From NCBI GenBank assembly GCA_900314255.1, contig OMUP01000002.1, positions 1 through 64,000 of the forward strand: a stretch of DNA of 64,000 nucleotides, in the 5' to 3' direction. The DNA comes from an uncultured Lachnospiraceae bacterium. Lineage in GTDB: Bacteria > Bacillota > Clostridia > Lachnospirales > Lachnospiraceae. The notes under the pieces are model-generated. The model worked only from the letters and a program-made list of their open reading frames with translations, was not told the DNA's origin and searched no databases. A program made the translations under genes and the position numbers. Numbering within the stretch: the stretch's first letter is position 1; each line of letters opens with the position of its first letter. Shown one piece after another: positions 33,800-43,034 of this stretch.

Positions 33800-34602
33800 A
33801 CAGGACAGTCAGCGGCGCGTACGCGAAGGTAGAGGCGGCAAGAAATTCTGCCAGACCGACCGGTATAGACTATATCAGCAATGTCTTCTCTTCTTTCATT
33901 GAACTGCACGGAGACCGCAGAGGCGGCGACGATCCGTCTCTTGTCGGCGGGCTTGCGTACCTTGAGAGGCAGCCGGTCACGGTGCTGGCGATTGAAAAGG
34001 GGCACACCGCAAAACAGCGGCAGGCCAGGAGTTTCGGTTCGGTTCATCCGGAAGGATACCGCAAGGCGCTCCGCCTGATGCGTCAGGCGCAGAAATTTCA
34101 CAGACCGGTCATCTGTCTGGTTGATACCGCAGGAGCCGGCTGCGGGCTTGCCGATGAGCAGCATGGAATCGGACAGGCGATCGCCGAGAACCTGACGGAA
34201 CTGGCGGGACTCAGCGTCCCGGTCATCTCGATTCTCATCAGCGAAGGCGGCAGCGGCGGGGCACTGGCGCTGGCTCTGACCGACGAGGTCTGGATGCTGA
34301 AAGGTGCCTATTATTCCGTGATTTCGCCGGAGGGCTGCGCCCAGATCCTCTGGAAAGATCCGGCAAGAACGTCCGAGGCAGCGGCGTGTCTGCACCTCAC
34401 GGCAGACGATGCGCTGAAACTGAAGGTGGCCGACCGGATTATCTCGGAGACTGATCTCGGGAAAAAGCCGTTTTACGACAATCTGCGGGGAAGTCTTGCC
34501 TCAGAACTGGAAAGACTTGGAAAAGATCCTGAGCTGACGGAAAAGCGTTACGCGCGTTTCCGGCGCTTCGGGGACTTTGCGGCAGATGACGGAGCCTTCT
34601 GA
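33796..34602 (+). CDS. accA: Acetyl-CoA carboxylase carboxyltransferase alpha subunit
   Basis: Protein of 268 residues, a partner of AccD, with IELHGDRRGGDDPSLVGG, FGSVHPEGYRKALRLM, DTAGAGCG and SEGGSGGALAL, the usual AccA motifs. ATG 33796 overlaps the accD stop and follows GGGAGGAG; the frame is open seven codons earlier but without a better site. It ends the operon. No clear terminator was seen before the next gene. Confidence 0.95.
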   Translation: MNRTVSGAYAKVEAARNSARPTGIDYISNVFSSFIELHGDRRGGDDPSLVGGLAYLERQPVTVLAIEKGHTAKQRQARSFGSVHPEGYRKALRLMRQAQKFHRPVICLVDTAGAGCGLADEQHGIGQAIAENLTELAGLSVPVISILISEGGSGGALALALTDEVWMLKGAYYSVISPEGCAQILWKDPARTSEAAACLHLTADDALKLKVADRIISETDLGKKPFYDNLRGSLASELERLGKDPELTEKRYARFRRFGDFAADDGAF

Positions 34603-34693
34603 CAGGAAGCGCGCGAAACAGACAGGACATGATGGACAGTTTGTGGTACTCTTTCTTTCAGCAGTGAAACAAGAGCGCAGATGAGGAGGAACC

Positions 34694-36313
34694 ATGGCTG
34701 AAAGAGATATTGCGGGCAGCATTTGTGCTGAAAACCTGCCGGTGAGCGGTTTTCACATCCTCGATCTTTCAGACGGGGAAGGAACCATGCAGGCGGTTTC
34801 CGACAATCTCTGCCAGATGACGGGATTCCCCAGGCGGTTTCTGATACGGCCTGACGGCTATATCAGTATGATCGCCGAAGAGGACCGCAGGCGCTACCGG
34901 CAGTTTCTTGATGAAGTGCGGGAAAGCAGCACACAGAAAAGCGAATGGTACCGGATCATCTGTGCCGACGGAACCGTAAAATACGTGAATGACACAATTG
35001 TGCCGGTGAGAACGCAGACAGGTGTTCTTGCCGGCTGTTCGTCGCTCTCGGACATCACACAGGTCCGGGAAAGTCTGCGCAGCGAAAAAGACCCGGATTC
35101 TCTCTGGTACATTCAGGCTCTGACAGAAGTGTACGACAAAATTTTCCGCTTTGACCACGCGACGAACACGGTCACATGCATCTACAGCGGCGGTTCTCCT
35201 CTGTTCTCGGCTTTCGAGAATGTTCCGATGAATGCAAGAAGTGCATCGGGTCGCTGGATAAGCGGCATGGTAGCGCCGGAAGATCAGGCAAGAGTCGCCG
35301 CGTACTTTGCTGCCGTGGAAGACGGCGGTAAAACGGCAGCGGCACCGGTCACCGTCACCTACGACGCAAAATCTTCGGACGGACATGTCCGGAAATACAT
35401 GGGAATTTCCCTCAAGCTGACCAGTGACGTCAGCCTCTTCTGCTGCCGGGCACTGCCGGAGGAGACGCAGGCCGCAAAACTGCAGAAAGAAAATGCGTCG
35501 CTGACTGAGACGATGCACGAGATCATCAGCCGGTTCACGGAAGGCATTGCGGCATTTGAAATCACGCCGGACTGGCGCGTAAAGCCACTGTATGCCAGTG
35601 AGAATGTGTGGAAATTCTTCGGCGTGAGCGAAGAAGAATGGCTGTCCCTCATGAAAAAGGAGACGCCGATGCCGGAATTCGTCGCGAAGAGCCGGGCGGA
35701 TATCCAGCAGTTTGCGGATCTTCTGTCCACCGGCGAGCATACATTTGAATATCTGGATGTCAACGAGCAGCGGATCAGAAAGCTGCGGGCGGTCTGCTCC
35801 CAGAAGAGCCAGGGAAGCACGCCGCGCTACGTCATGCTGTACAATCTGGATGAGAAAAAGGAGGAAGTGCCGGACACGCAGCGCCCGAAAGTATTCATCC
35901 GGACTTTCGGTTACTTCGATGTGTTTGTGGGAGAGAAGCCGGTCGTTTTCCGAAACCGCAAGGCAAAGGAACTGCTGGCTCTTCTGACGGACAGAAGAGG
36001 CGGATTTGTCACGAGCGAGGAGGCGGTCGGTTTCCTGTGGGAGGACGAGCCGGTGACGCCGGTGACGCTTGCCCGGTACCGCAAGGTGGCTCTGCGGCTC
36101 AAAAACACACTCGAGTCTGCCGGCATAGGTTATATCGTGGAATCCGTATCCGGAAGCCGGCGGCTTGTACCGGAAGCGGTGCGGTGCGATCTGTACGACT
36201 ATCTGTCCGGCAATCCGCGCTATGCTTCGCTTTTCAAAGGAGTATATCTGCAGAATTACAGCTGGGGCGAGGTGACGCTCGCGGAGCTCACCGGCCGCAT
36301 GCTGGACCTGTAG
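34694..36313 (+). CDS. PAS-PAS-PAS-winged-helix (BTAD/SARP-like) one-component regulator
   Basis: Soluble protein of 539 residues. Three PAS-like domains lie near residues 25-120, 140-255 and 285-390. The first ends in SSLSDITQVRESL, a typical PAS exit. A short coiled region (about 258-285) separates the second and third. The C-terminal part (about 400-539) is the OmpR-like winged helix plus tail found in clostridial BTAD-type response regulators: FGYFDVFVGEKPVVFRNRKAKELLALL…DYLSGNPRYASLFKGVYLQNYSW. There is no receiver domain, so it probably senses a ligand or redox state directly. RBS GAGGAGG. Its targets are unknown; the divergent or neighbouring MATE gene or the fab operon are candidates. 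Confidence 0.8.
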   Translation: MAERDIAGSICAENLPVSGFHILDLSDGEGTMQAVSDNLCQMTGFPRRFLIRPDGYISMIAEEDRRRYRQFLDEVRESSTQKSEWYRIICADGTVKYVNDTIVPVRTQTGVLAGCSSLSDITQVRESLRSEKDPDSLWYIQALTEVYDKIFRFDHATNTVTCIYSGGSPLFSAFENVPMNARSASGRWISGMVAPEDQARVAAYFAAVEDGGKTAAAPVTVTYDAKSSDGHVRKYMGISLKLTSDVSLFCCRALPEETQAAKLQKENASLTETMHEIISRFTEGIAAFEITPDWRVKPLYASENVWKFFGVSEEEWLSLMKKETPMPEFVAKSRADIQQFADLLSTGEHTFEYLDVNEQRIRKLRAVCSQKSQGSTPRYVMLYNLDEKKEEVPDTQRPKVFIRTFGYFDVFVGEKPVVFRNRKAKELLALLTDRRGGFVTSEEAVGFLWEDEPVTPVTLARYRKVALRLKNTLESAGIGYIVESVSGSRRLVPEAVRCDLYDYLSGNPRYASLFKGVYLQNYSWGEVTLAELTGRMLDL

Positions 36314-36346
36314 GAAAACGGAAAAGCTTTCTTTGCGGCGGAAGCA

Positions 36347-37747
36347 TCAGATGACGTGATGTTTCAGCCAGCGGCCGGAGAAATAGCGGCGGGTAAAGAT
36401 AATCCCGCGGCAGCCCCAGTCCATGAACATACCGATCCACACGGCAACAGCTCCGACGCCGGCAGCGCGGATGAGAAGAGTTGTGACCAGCACGCGGCAG
36501 ATCCACATGGTGCAGCTGGCGGCAATCATTGTGTAGCGGACGTCGCCGGCAGCCCGCATGGCGTTGGCCGGTGTGAAGGACGGAACCCAGATGATCGGCT
36601 TGACGATGGTGATGAGCAGGGTCATGTAAAGGCACTGTTCTCTGGCGGCCGGCTCCATTCCGGCCAGAATGCACACCGGGCCGGCCAGGGCGTAAACGAT
36701 CAGACAGTTGAGAAGAAGAGCGACCCAGGCGTCCCGGCAGATCCGCGCAGTGAAGTATTTCGCCTCTTCCACGCGGCCGGATCCCAGACACTGGCCGACG
36801 ACGGTCATAAGGCCTGTTCCGATGGCAACCGGCGCCATGCCGTTGAGCGTCTCGAAGATCACTGTCATGGCCTGTGCGGCGATCTGCGTGGTGCCAAGTG
36901 TAGAGACACTGGACTGGATGGCCAGCTTGCCGAACTGAAACATTCCGTTTTCAACAGCTGACGGAATACCGATATTGAAAATTTTCTTTATTATTCTGAA
37001 ATCCGGGCGCACGGCGTACCGGCGGATGACAATCGGTTTTGTCTGCCGGCGCAGCGCCAGAAAAATCCAGACACAGCTGAACATACGCGAAAGCAGGGTC
37101 GAGAGCGCTGCTCCGGCGATCCCCATGCCGAATCCATACATGAACAGAGCGTTTCCGGCGATGTTAAGGCAGTTGGAGCATACGCCTACGATGGTCGGGA
37201 AACGTGACTCACCGCCTGCCCGGTAAAAGGCAGAACCGGCGGAAAAGAGTGCTATGAACGGAAAGGACACGGAGGTGTAGCTGAAGTAGGTGACAGCATT
37301 TTCCATGACGTCCGGCTCTACAGCTCCGAACACCAGCCCCAGCAGCGGCTGGTTGGCAAGAAAGCAGATCAGACCGGTCATGCCGACCAGAAACGCCACG
37401 GAGATCATGACCTGTTCTGCCGCATCGTTGGCTGCCTTCAGGTCTTTAGCGCCGATATAGTGGGAGCAGATGATGGTGGCGCCGGCCGCGAAGGCGGAAA
37501 ACACCTGAATGACAAGAACATTGATGGAATCGGCAAGCGACACGGCCGAGAGGGCCGCGCTTCCAAGATTGGATACCATCATGCTGTCGACCATGCCCAT
37601 GAGAGATTCCAGCAGTGTCTGAATGATCAGCGGGATCATGAGAGCCCGAAGCTGCTGCCCGGAAAATGTCAGATGGTCGAAATCAATTTGCGAGGCGTCA
37701 TACAGGCGGCTTTTCAGGGCGTTTTTCTGTTCGGACAGAGATTTCAT
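36347..37747 (-). CDS. MATE-family exporter (third copy)
   Basis: Membrane protein of 466 residues with about twelve helices and both MatE halves (LRALMIPLIIQTLLESLMGMVDSMMVSNLG at the start). It is one of only two genes on the minus strand and converges with the PAS regulator, 33 bases apart. AAAGGAG lies before its ATG. Its substrate is unknown. Confidence 0.93.
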   Translation of the reverse strand: MKSLSEQKNALKSRLYDASQIDFDHLTFSGQQLRALMIPLIIQTLLESLMGMVDSMMVSNLGSAALSAVSLADSINVLVIQVFSAFAAGATIICSHYIGAKDLKAANDAAEQVMISVAFLVGMTGLICFLANQPLLGLVFGAVEPDVMENAVTYFSYTSVSFPFIALFSAGSAFYRAGGESRFPTIVGVCSNCLNIAGNALFMYGFGMGIAGAALSTLLSRMFSCVWIFLALRRQTKPIVIRRYAVRPDFRIIKKIFNIGIPSAVENGMFQFGKLAIQSSVSTLGTTQIAAQAMTVIFETLNGMAPVAIGTGLMTVVGQCLGSGRVEEAKYFTARICRDAWVALLLNCLIVYALAGPVCILAGMEPAAREQCLYMTLLITIVKPIIWVPSFTPANAMRAAGDVRYTMIAASCTMWICRVLVTTLLIRAAGVGAVAVWIGMFMDWGCRGIIFTRRYFSGRWLKHHVI

Positions 37748-37892
37748 GGCTGGAGAACTCCTTTGTGAGCATATACTTCTTTATTTTCTCTCATTTGTCA
37801 TCAGATTACCAGTGGCAGGAAGGCAGATTCCGGATCTGAGACGTTTTGTTCAAGACTTTTGCCAAAACTTACATAGTTTTTACCTGGACAGA

Positions 37893-37921
37893 TTGACAAA
37901 TTATTAACCATGTTCTATATT
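37893..37921 (+). promoter_or_regulatory. Promoter of the fumC-hdr-flx-frd-mdh operon
   Basis: TTGACA at 37893-37898 and TATATT at 37916-37921, spacing 17. The 75-base leader includes an AGTCTT (37934-37939)/AAGACT (37971-37976) inverted pair and GGAGGT (37995-38000) before ATG 38005. No other promoter was noticed until 49223, so this probably drives all eleven genes. Confidence 0.82.
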
Positions 37922-38004
37922 TTAACCGTCAGTAGTCTTGAAAATGCAGTTTTATGGAAAAAACTTCCGTAAGACTGTCTAACCTGATTGATTTGGAGGT
38001 AAAA

Positions 38005-39381
38005 ATGGAATACCGCATTGAACATGATTCCATGGGCGAAGTCCGGGTGCCGGCTGATCACTGCTGGGGTGCCCAGACGGAGAGAAGCCATGAGAATTTC
38101 CAGATTGGCGTCGGTATCGAGACGATGCCGAAGGAAATCATCCATGCGTTCGGAATTCTGAAGAAAGCGGCAGCTGAGGCCAATCATGAGCTGAAGCCGG
38201 AGAAGATGACGGATGAGAAGCTTTCTGTCATCGAACAGGCGGCCGATAAGGTGATAAGCGGTGAGCTCAACAGTGAATTCCCGCTTGTCGTATGGCAGAC
38301 CGGTTCCGGGACACAGTCCAACATGAACGCCAACGAAGTGATTGCCAATGTGGCCAATTCCATTGCAGGAAAGAAGCTCTGTCATCCGAATGACGACATC
38401 AACATGAGCCAGTCCAGCAACGACACGTTCCCGACAGCGATGCATATTTCCGCTGTCCTGGCGCTTGAGGACAAGTTGATTCCGGCGGCGCAGGAGCTGA
38501 TTGAGACGTTCCTGAAACTGGAGCGCGAGAACGCGGGCATCGTAAAGTCCGGCAGAACCCATCTGCAGGATGCTGTTCCGATTTCCTTCTCGCAGGAAAT
38601 CAGCGGGTGGAGGAGTTCGCTGGAGCGAGATGTCGAACTGGTGAAGATGGCTGTGGAACCGCTCAAGAGCCTGGCTCTCGGCGGAACGGCTGTCGGCACA
38701 GGACTGAATGCCCCGAAGGGGTTTGACAAGCTGGTCGCTGAAAAGGTTTCCGCTTTGACAGGCAAGACCTTCCGCACTGCGGAAAACAAGTTCCACGCGC
38801 TGACCTCCAAAGATGAGATCGTATTTGCACACGGTGCAGTAAAGGCGATGGCGGCGGATATGATGAAGATCGCCAACGACGTGAGATGGCTCGCGTCCGG
38901 GCCTCGTGACGGTCTGGGCGAGATTACGATTCCGGCCAATGAACCAGGTTCCTCCATTATGCCGGGCAAGGTCAATCCGACGCAGTGCGAGCAGGTCACG
39001 ATGGTGGCCGTGCAGATCATCGGAAATGACACGGCGATCGGGATGGCGGCAACGCAGGGCAACTTCGAGCTCAACGTGTTCATGCCGGTGATTGCCTATA
39101 ATTTCCAGCAGTCCGTGCGGATTCTCTCTGAATCCATCCGTTCCTTCAACAAGAACTGTGCGGTCGGCATCAAGGCAAACAAAGACAAGATGCACCACAA
39201 TCTCTACAATTCCCTGATGCTTGTCACAGCTCTGAATCCGTACATCGGATACGAGAAGGCGGCGAAGACAAGCCAGCTTGCGTTCAAGGAAAATATCTCG
39301 CTGAAGGAAGCGTGCGTGAAGCTCGGGTTCCTCACGGCGGAAGAATTCGACAAGGTCTTCCATCCGGAACAGATGGTCTGA
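38005..39381 (+). CDS. fumC: Class II fumarase
   Basis: Oxygen-stable fumarate hydratase of 458 residues that interconverts malate and fumarate. It shows SGRTHLQDAVPISF-like KSGRTHLQDAVP, the flexible catalytic loop signature GSSIMPGKVNPTQCE and QSSNDTFPTAMH. ATG 38005 is preceded by GGAGGT; the frame is open 17 codons earlier but across the leader. It is the first gene of an eleven-gene unit, where it would work in the malate-to-fumarate direction ahead of the fumarate reductase. Confidence 0.97.
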   Translation: MEYRIEHDSMGEVRVPADHCWGAQTERSHENFQIGVGIETMPKEIIHAFGILKKAAAEANHELKPEKMTDEKLSVIEQAADKVISGELNSEFPLVVWQTGSGTQSNMNANEVIANVANSIAGKKLCHPNDDINMSQSSNDTFPTAMHISAVLALEDKLIPAAQELIETFLKLERENAGIVKSGRTHLQDAVPISFSQEISGWRSSLERDVELVKMAVEPLKSLALGGTAVGTGLNAPKGFDKLVAEKVSALTGKTFRTAENKFHALTSKDEIVFAHGAVKAMAADMMKIANDVRWLASGPRDGLGEITIPANEPGSSIMPGKVNPTQCEQVTMVAVQIIGNDTAIGMAATQGNFELNVFMPVIAYNFQQSVRILSESIRSFNKNCAVGIKANKDKMHHNLYNSLMLVTALNPYIGYEKAAKTSQLAFKENISLKEACVKLGFLTAEEFDKVFHPEQMV

Positions 39382-39398
39382 CAAGAAAGGCATGACAG

Positions 39399-40193
39399 AT
39401 GGTTTACAACTATTTTCCAGGCTGTACGTTAAAGGAAAAGGCGAAGGATCTTGACATCTGGGGCCGCCGGTGTGCCGAGGCGCTGGGCGTTCCGCTCACG
39501 GAAATCCCGGAGTGGCAGTGCTGCGGCGGTGTGTATCCGCTCTCAAAGGATGAGATTGCCATCCGGCTTTCCTCTGTCCGGGCGCTCATTTACGCGAGAG
39601 ACAACGGCGGGACACTCGTAACGCTGTGCTCTGCGTGCCACAACGTGCTCAAGCAGACAAATTTCGACATCGCCGACGATGAGAACTTCAGCCTGAAGGT
39701 TAACAACTACATTGCCGCAGACGGACAGGAGTACCACGGTGAGACAAAGGTCCTTCATTATCTTGAGCTTCTGCGCGATGTCGTCGGCTACGACAACGTG
39801 AAAGCAGCTGTGAAGAAACCTCTCACCGGACAGAAGATCGGTGCGTACTACGGCTGTCTGCTCCTGCGCCCGGGAAAAAAGATGGCGATGGACAACCCGG
39901 AGAATCCGAGAATCATGGAAGATCTCCTGGCAGCCATCGGCGCCACACCGGTTGTATACGCGCAGAGAAATGAGTGCTGCGGCGGGTATCTGACGCTTGA
40001 GGACAGCACACTCCCGGAAAAGAGAGTGAAGAGAATCCTTGAGAACGCGAAGGCACAGGGCGCCGATACGCTGATCACCGCCTGCCCGCTGTGCTTCTAC
40101 AATCTGAAGAAGTACGCGGATGGCACAGGTGTGGAAGTCCGGTATCTCACGGATGTGCTGGCCGAAGCGCTCGGCGTGAAAGAGGAGGGCTGA
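39399..40193 (+). CDS. hdrB: Heterodisulfide reductase subunit B (two CCG domains)
   Basis: Soluble protein of 264 residues with both CCG motifs complete: C9, C41-C42, C77-x2-C80 and C153, C193-C194, C229-x2-C232. In methanogens each binds a non-cubane [4Fe-4S] cluster and together they cleave the CoM-S-S-CoB disulfide. Clostridia lack those coenzymes, so the partner here must be another disulfide, or the clusters pass electrons on to FrdAB. RBS AGAAAGG. Followed two bases later by hdrC. Confidence 0.93.
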   Translation: MVYNYFPGCTLKEKAKDLDIWGRRCAEALGVPLTEIPEWQCCGGVYPLSKDEIAIRLSSVRALIYARDNGGTLVTLCSACHNVLKQTNFDIADDENFSLKVNNYIAADGQEYHGETKVLHYLELLRDVVGYDNVKAAVKKPLTGQKIGAYYGCLLLRPGKKMAMDNPENPRIMEDLLAAIGATPVVYAQRNECCGGYLTLEDSTLPEKRVKRILENAKAQGADTLITACPLCFYNLKKYADGTGVEVRYLTDVLAEALGVKEEG

Positions 40194-40195
40194 AG

Positions 40196-40588
40196 ATGGC
40201 ATCGAATTATACAGTGACGCCGGAGGAAATTCTGGCGATCAGCGGCGTGAATCCGCGCAAATGCATGAAGTGCGGCCGCTGTACGGCGACCTGCCCGGCA
40301 TTTGACGAAATGGAGTACCACCCGCATCAGTTTGTGGCCATGGTCGAGAGCGGAAGAATTGAAGAGCTGATGAACAGCAAGTCGATCTACCGCTGCCTGT
40401 CCTGCATGGCCTGCATCGAGCGCTGCCCGAGACAGGTTGAACCGGCCCGCCTGATTGAGGCCGTACGTCTGGCTGTGGAGCGGAAGCAGGGCGGAAGCCA
40501 TCTGATTCCGGACGATGTTCCGGCGCGGATGGATCCGGATATGCCGCAGCAGCTTCTGGTTTCGGCCTACCGCAAGTACACGAAGTAA
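40196..40588 (+). CDS. hdrC: Heterodisulfide reductase subunit C (2[4Fe-4S])
   Basis: Small iron-sulfur protein of 130 residues with two full CxxCxxCxxxCP motifs (C23-C33 and C67-C77). It carries electrons from HdrA to HdrB. The frame is open 35 codons upstream inside hdrB, but ATG 40196 follows GAGGAGGG and fits the length and start of the family. Confidence 0.93.
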   Translation: MASNYTVTPEEILAISGVNPRKCMKCGRCTATCPAFDEMEYHPHQFVAMVESGRIEELMNSKSIYRCLSCMACIERCPRQVEPARLIEAVRLAVERKQGGSHLIPDDVPARMDPDMPQQLLVSAYRKYTK

Positions 40589-40599
40589 AGGAGAGGAAA

Positions 40600-42594
40600 A
40601 TGCAGAAAATCGGTGTTTTTGTCTGCCACTGCGGAACCAATATCGCCGCTACGGTGGATGTTGAAGCCGTTGCCGAGGCAGCGCGCCATGTTCCGGGCGT
40701 TGTGTACGCCACGGACTACACCTATATGTGCTCCCAGAGCGGTCAGGATCTCATCAAGGATGCCGTGAAAAAATACGGCCTGACCGGCGTGGTTGTCTGC
40801 TCCTGCTCTCCGAGAATGCACGAGAAGACATTCCGCAAGGCGGTGAACAGCGTCGGGATGAACCCGTACCTCCTGGAGATCGCCAATATCCGCGAGCAGT
40901 GCTCCTGGGTTCACAAGGACAAGGAAATCGGAACACAGAAGGCCATCGCCCTGATGAAGGCGGCGGTCGCAAAGGCCGAACTGGACAGCCCGCTCACGGC
41001 CGGTGAGACGCCGGTTGTCAAGAGAGCGCTTGTCATCGGCGGCGGCATTGCCGGCATGCAGACCGCGCTTGACATCGCGGACGCCGGATATGACGTTGAT
41101 ATCGTCGAGAAGAACCCGACGATCGGCGGAAAGATGGCACAGCTGGATAAGACATTCCCAACACTGGACTGCTCTTCCTGCATCGTCACCCCGAAGATGG
41201 TGGATGTGGGACAGAATGAGAAGATTCACATTTATTCCTACAGTGAAGTCACGGACGTGAAGGGCTTTGTCGGCAACTTCAAGGTTACCATCAAAAGAAA
41301 GGCCAGATACGTCGACGAGACCAAGTGCACGGGCTGCGGACTCTGTACCGAAAAGTGCCCGATGAAGAAGGCCCCGAACGAGTTCAACTTGGGGCTCAAC
41401 AACCGCACGGCGATCTACATTCCGTTTGCCCAGGCGGTTCCGAAGGTCGCGACCATCGATCCGAACTACTGCCTGATGCTCAACAAAGGTGTGTGCGGAC
41501 TCTGTTCCAAGGTCTGCGGCGCCGGCGCGATCAACTACAAGGACACGGACAAGGAAATCGAAGTCGAGTACGGCGCGATCGTCGCGGCGACCGGCTACGA
41601 GATCATGGATGTCTCCAAATACGATGAATACGCATATTCACAGAGCCCGGACGTTGTGACCTCTCTTGAGTATGAGCGCCTGATGAACGCCGCAGGACCG
41701 ACCGGCGGCGAACTGCTCCGACCGTCCGACCACAAGCGCCCGAAGACCATCGTCTTCGTACAGTGCGTAGGGTCGCGAGAGTGCGATTCCACGCGCGGCG
41801 GCAAGCCGTACTGCTCCAAGATCTGCTGCATGTACACAGCCAAGCACGCCATGCTGACGAAAGATCACTATCCGGACACGGACATTTATGTCTTCTATAT
41901 CGATGTCCGCACGCCGGGCAAGAACTTTGATGAATTCTACCGCCGCGCGGTTGAACAGTACGGCGTTCACTACATCAAAGGCGCTGTCGGCAAGGTGACG
42001 CCGGAAAACGGCAAGCTGATCGTGCAGGCCTCCGACCTGCTGATGAACGAGCAGCTCACGATCAACGCCGACATGGTAGTCCTTGCGGCTGCCATTGAGC
42101 CGAGCCACAGTGCGAGACATCTGGCGACGCTTCTTACCGCATCCATGGACACCAATGACTGGTTCACCGAAGCGCATCCGAAGCTTCGTCCGGTCGAGAG
42201 CCCGACCGCCGGTGTATTCCTTTCCGGCGTGTGCCAGGGCCCCAAGGACATCCCGGAGACCGTTGCCCAGGCGGGCGCTGCGGCCAGCAAGGTCATCGGC
42301 CTGCTTTCCAAGGACAAGCTTGCCGGCAACCCGTGCGTGGCTCACTCCGACGAGATGATGTGCACCGGCTGCTCGCAGTGCGCCGATGTGTGCCCGTACG
42401 GCGCGATCACTTATGTGGACAAGGAATTCCGCATGCGCGACCGCACCACCAAAGTCAGAAGAGTCGCCCAGGTCAATCCGGCTGTCTGCCAGGGCTGCGG
42501 TGCCTGCACCGTCACCTGCCCGAGCGGCGCGATGGATCTGAACGGATTCTCCAACAGTGAGATTATGGCGGAGGTAGATGCATTATGCAGATGA
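40600..42594 (+). CDS. hdrA: Heterodisulfide reductase subunit A (FAD, multiple Fe-S)
   Basis: Soluble flavoprotein of 664 residues. An N-terminal HdrA domain (VCHCGTNIAATVD) is followed by the FAD site VIGGGIAGMQTALD near residue 146 and the cysteine-rich LDCSSCIVTPKM. A central cluster set CTGCGLCTEKCP and CGLCSKVCGAGAI comes next. Two C-terminal ferredoxin-like motifs, CTGCSQCADVCPYGAI and CQGCGACTVTCPSGAM, end the protein. In characterised complexes the HdrA FAD splits electrons between ferredoxin and HdrB. It overlaps flxD by 10 bases. Confidence 0.95.
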   Translation: MQKIGVFVCHCGTNIAATVDVEAVAEAARHVPGVVYATDYTYMCSQSGQDLIKDAVKKYGLTGVVVCSCSPRMHEKTFRKAVNSVGMNPYLLEIANIREQCSWVHKDKEIGTQKAIALMKAAVAKAELDSPLTAGETPVVKRALVIGGGIAGMQTALDIADAGYDVDIVEKNPTIGGKMAQLDKTFPTLDCSSCIVTPKMVDVGQNEKIHIYSYSEVTDVKGFVGNFKVTIKRKARYVDETKCTGCGLCTEKCPMKKAPNEFNLGLNNRTAIYIPFAQAVPKVATIDPNYCLMLNKGVCGLCSKVCGAGAINYKDTDKEIEVEYGAIVAATGYEIMDVSKYDEYAYSQSPDVVTSLEYERLMNAAGPTGGELLRPSDHKRPKTIVFVQCVGSRECDSTRGGKPYCSKICCMYTAKHAMLTKDHYPDTDIYVFYIDVRTPGKNFDEFYRRAVEQYGVHYIKGAVGKVTPENGKLIVQASDLLMNEQLTINADMVVLAAAIEPSHSARHLATLLTASMDTNDWFTEAHPKLRPVESPTAGVFLSGVCQGPKDIPETVAQAGAAASKVIGLLSKDKLAGNPCVAHSDEMMCTGCSQCADVCPYGAITYVDKEFRMRDRTTKVRRVAQVNPAVCQGCGACTVTCPSGAMDLNGFSNSEIMAEVDALCR

Positions 42595-43034
42595 CAAATG
42601 ACAACGAAACCTGGGAACCGAAAATCATCGCGTTCTGCTGCAACTGGTGCTCTTACTCCGGCGCGGATCTGGCCGGCACGAACCGCCTTAACTATCCTGC
42701 GAATGTAAAGATCATCCGCGTCCCCTGCTCCTGCCGGATCAACCCGATGTTCATTCTCCGGGCCTTTCAGCGGGGAGCGGACGGCGTGATCATCTGCGGC
42801 TGCCATCCGGGCGACTGCCACTACATGACCGGAAACTATCACACCAGACGCCGCATGACGCTTCTGTTCTCCATGCTGGATTACCTGGGCATCGAGAAGG
42901 AGCGCACGAGAGTCGAGTGGGTATCGGCAGCCGAAGGCCAGAGATTTGTCGATGTCATGAATGATTTTGTCGGACAGATCACAAAACTTGGACGCTGCAG
43001 AAGACTGGAGGATTTAAGATGCAGGACGAACTGA
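42585..43034 (+). CDS. flxD: FlxD/MvhD-type [2Fe-2S] electron-transfer subunit
   Basis: Protein of 149 residues of the MvhD/FlpD family, which docks electron-input modules to HdrA. The cysteines are C18-C19-x2-C22, C48-x-C50 and C71-x-C73-x4-C78 (FCCNWC, PCSC, CGCHPGDC). ATG 42585 lies 9 bases after GGCGGAGGT; ATG 42591 is an alternative. It overlaps hdrA and flxC. Confidence 0.9.
   Translation: MQMTNDNETWEPKIIAFCCNWCSYSGADLAGTNRLNYPANVKIIRVPCSCRINPMFILRAFQRGADGVIICGCHPGDCHYMTGNYHTRRRMTLLFSMLDYLGIEKERTRVEWVSAAEGQRFVDVMNDFVGQITKLGRCRRLEDLRCRTN

Noticed and set aside
37915..39393. Long open frame on the minus strand opposite fumC
   Set aside because: It mirrors the codon structure of fumC, has no ribosome site or recognisable domain, and fumC is certain.
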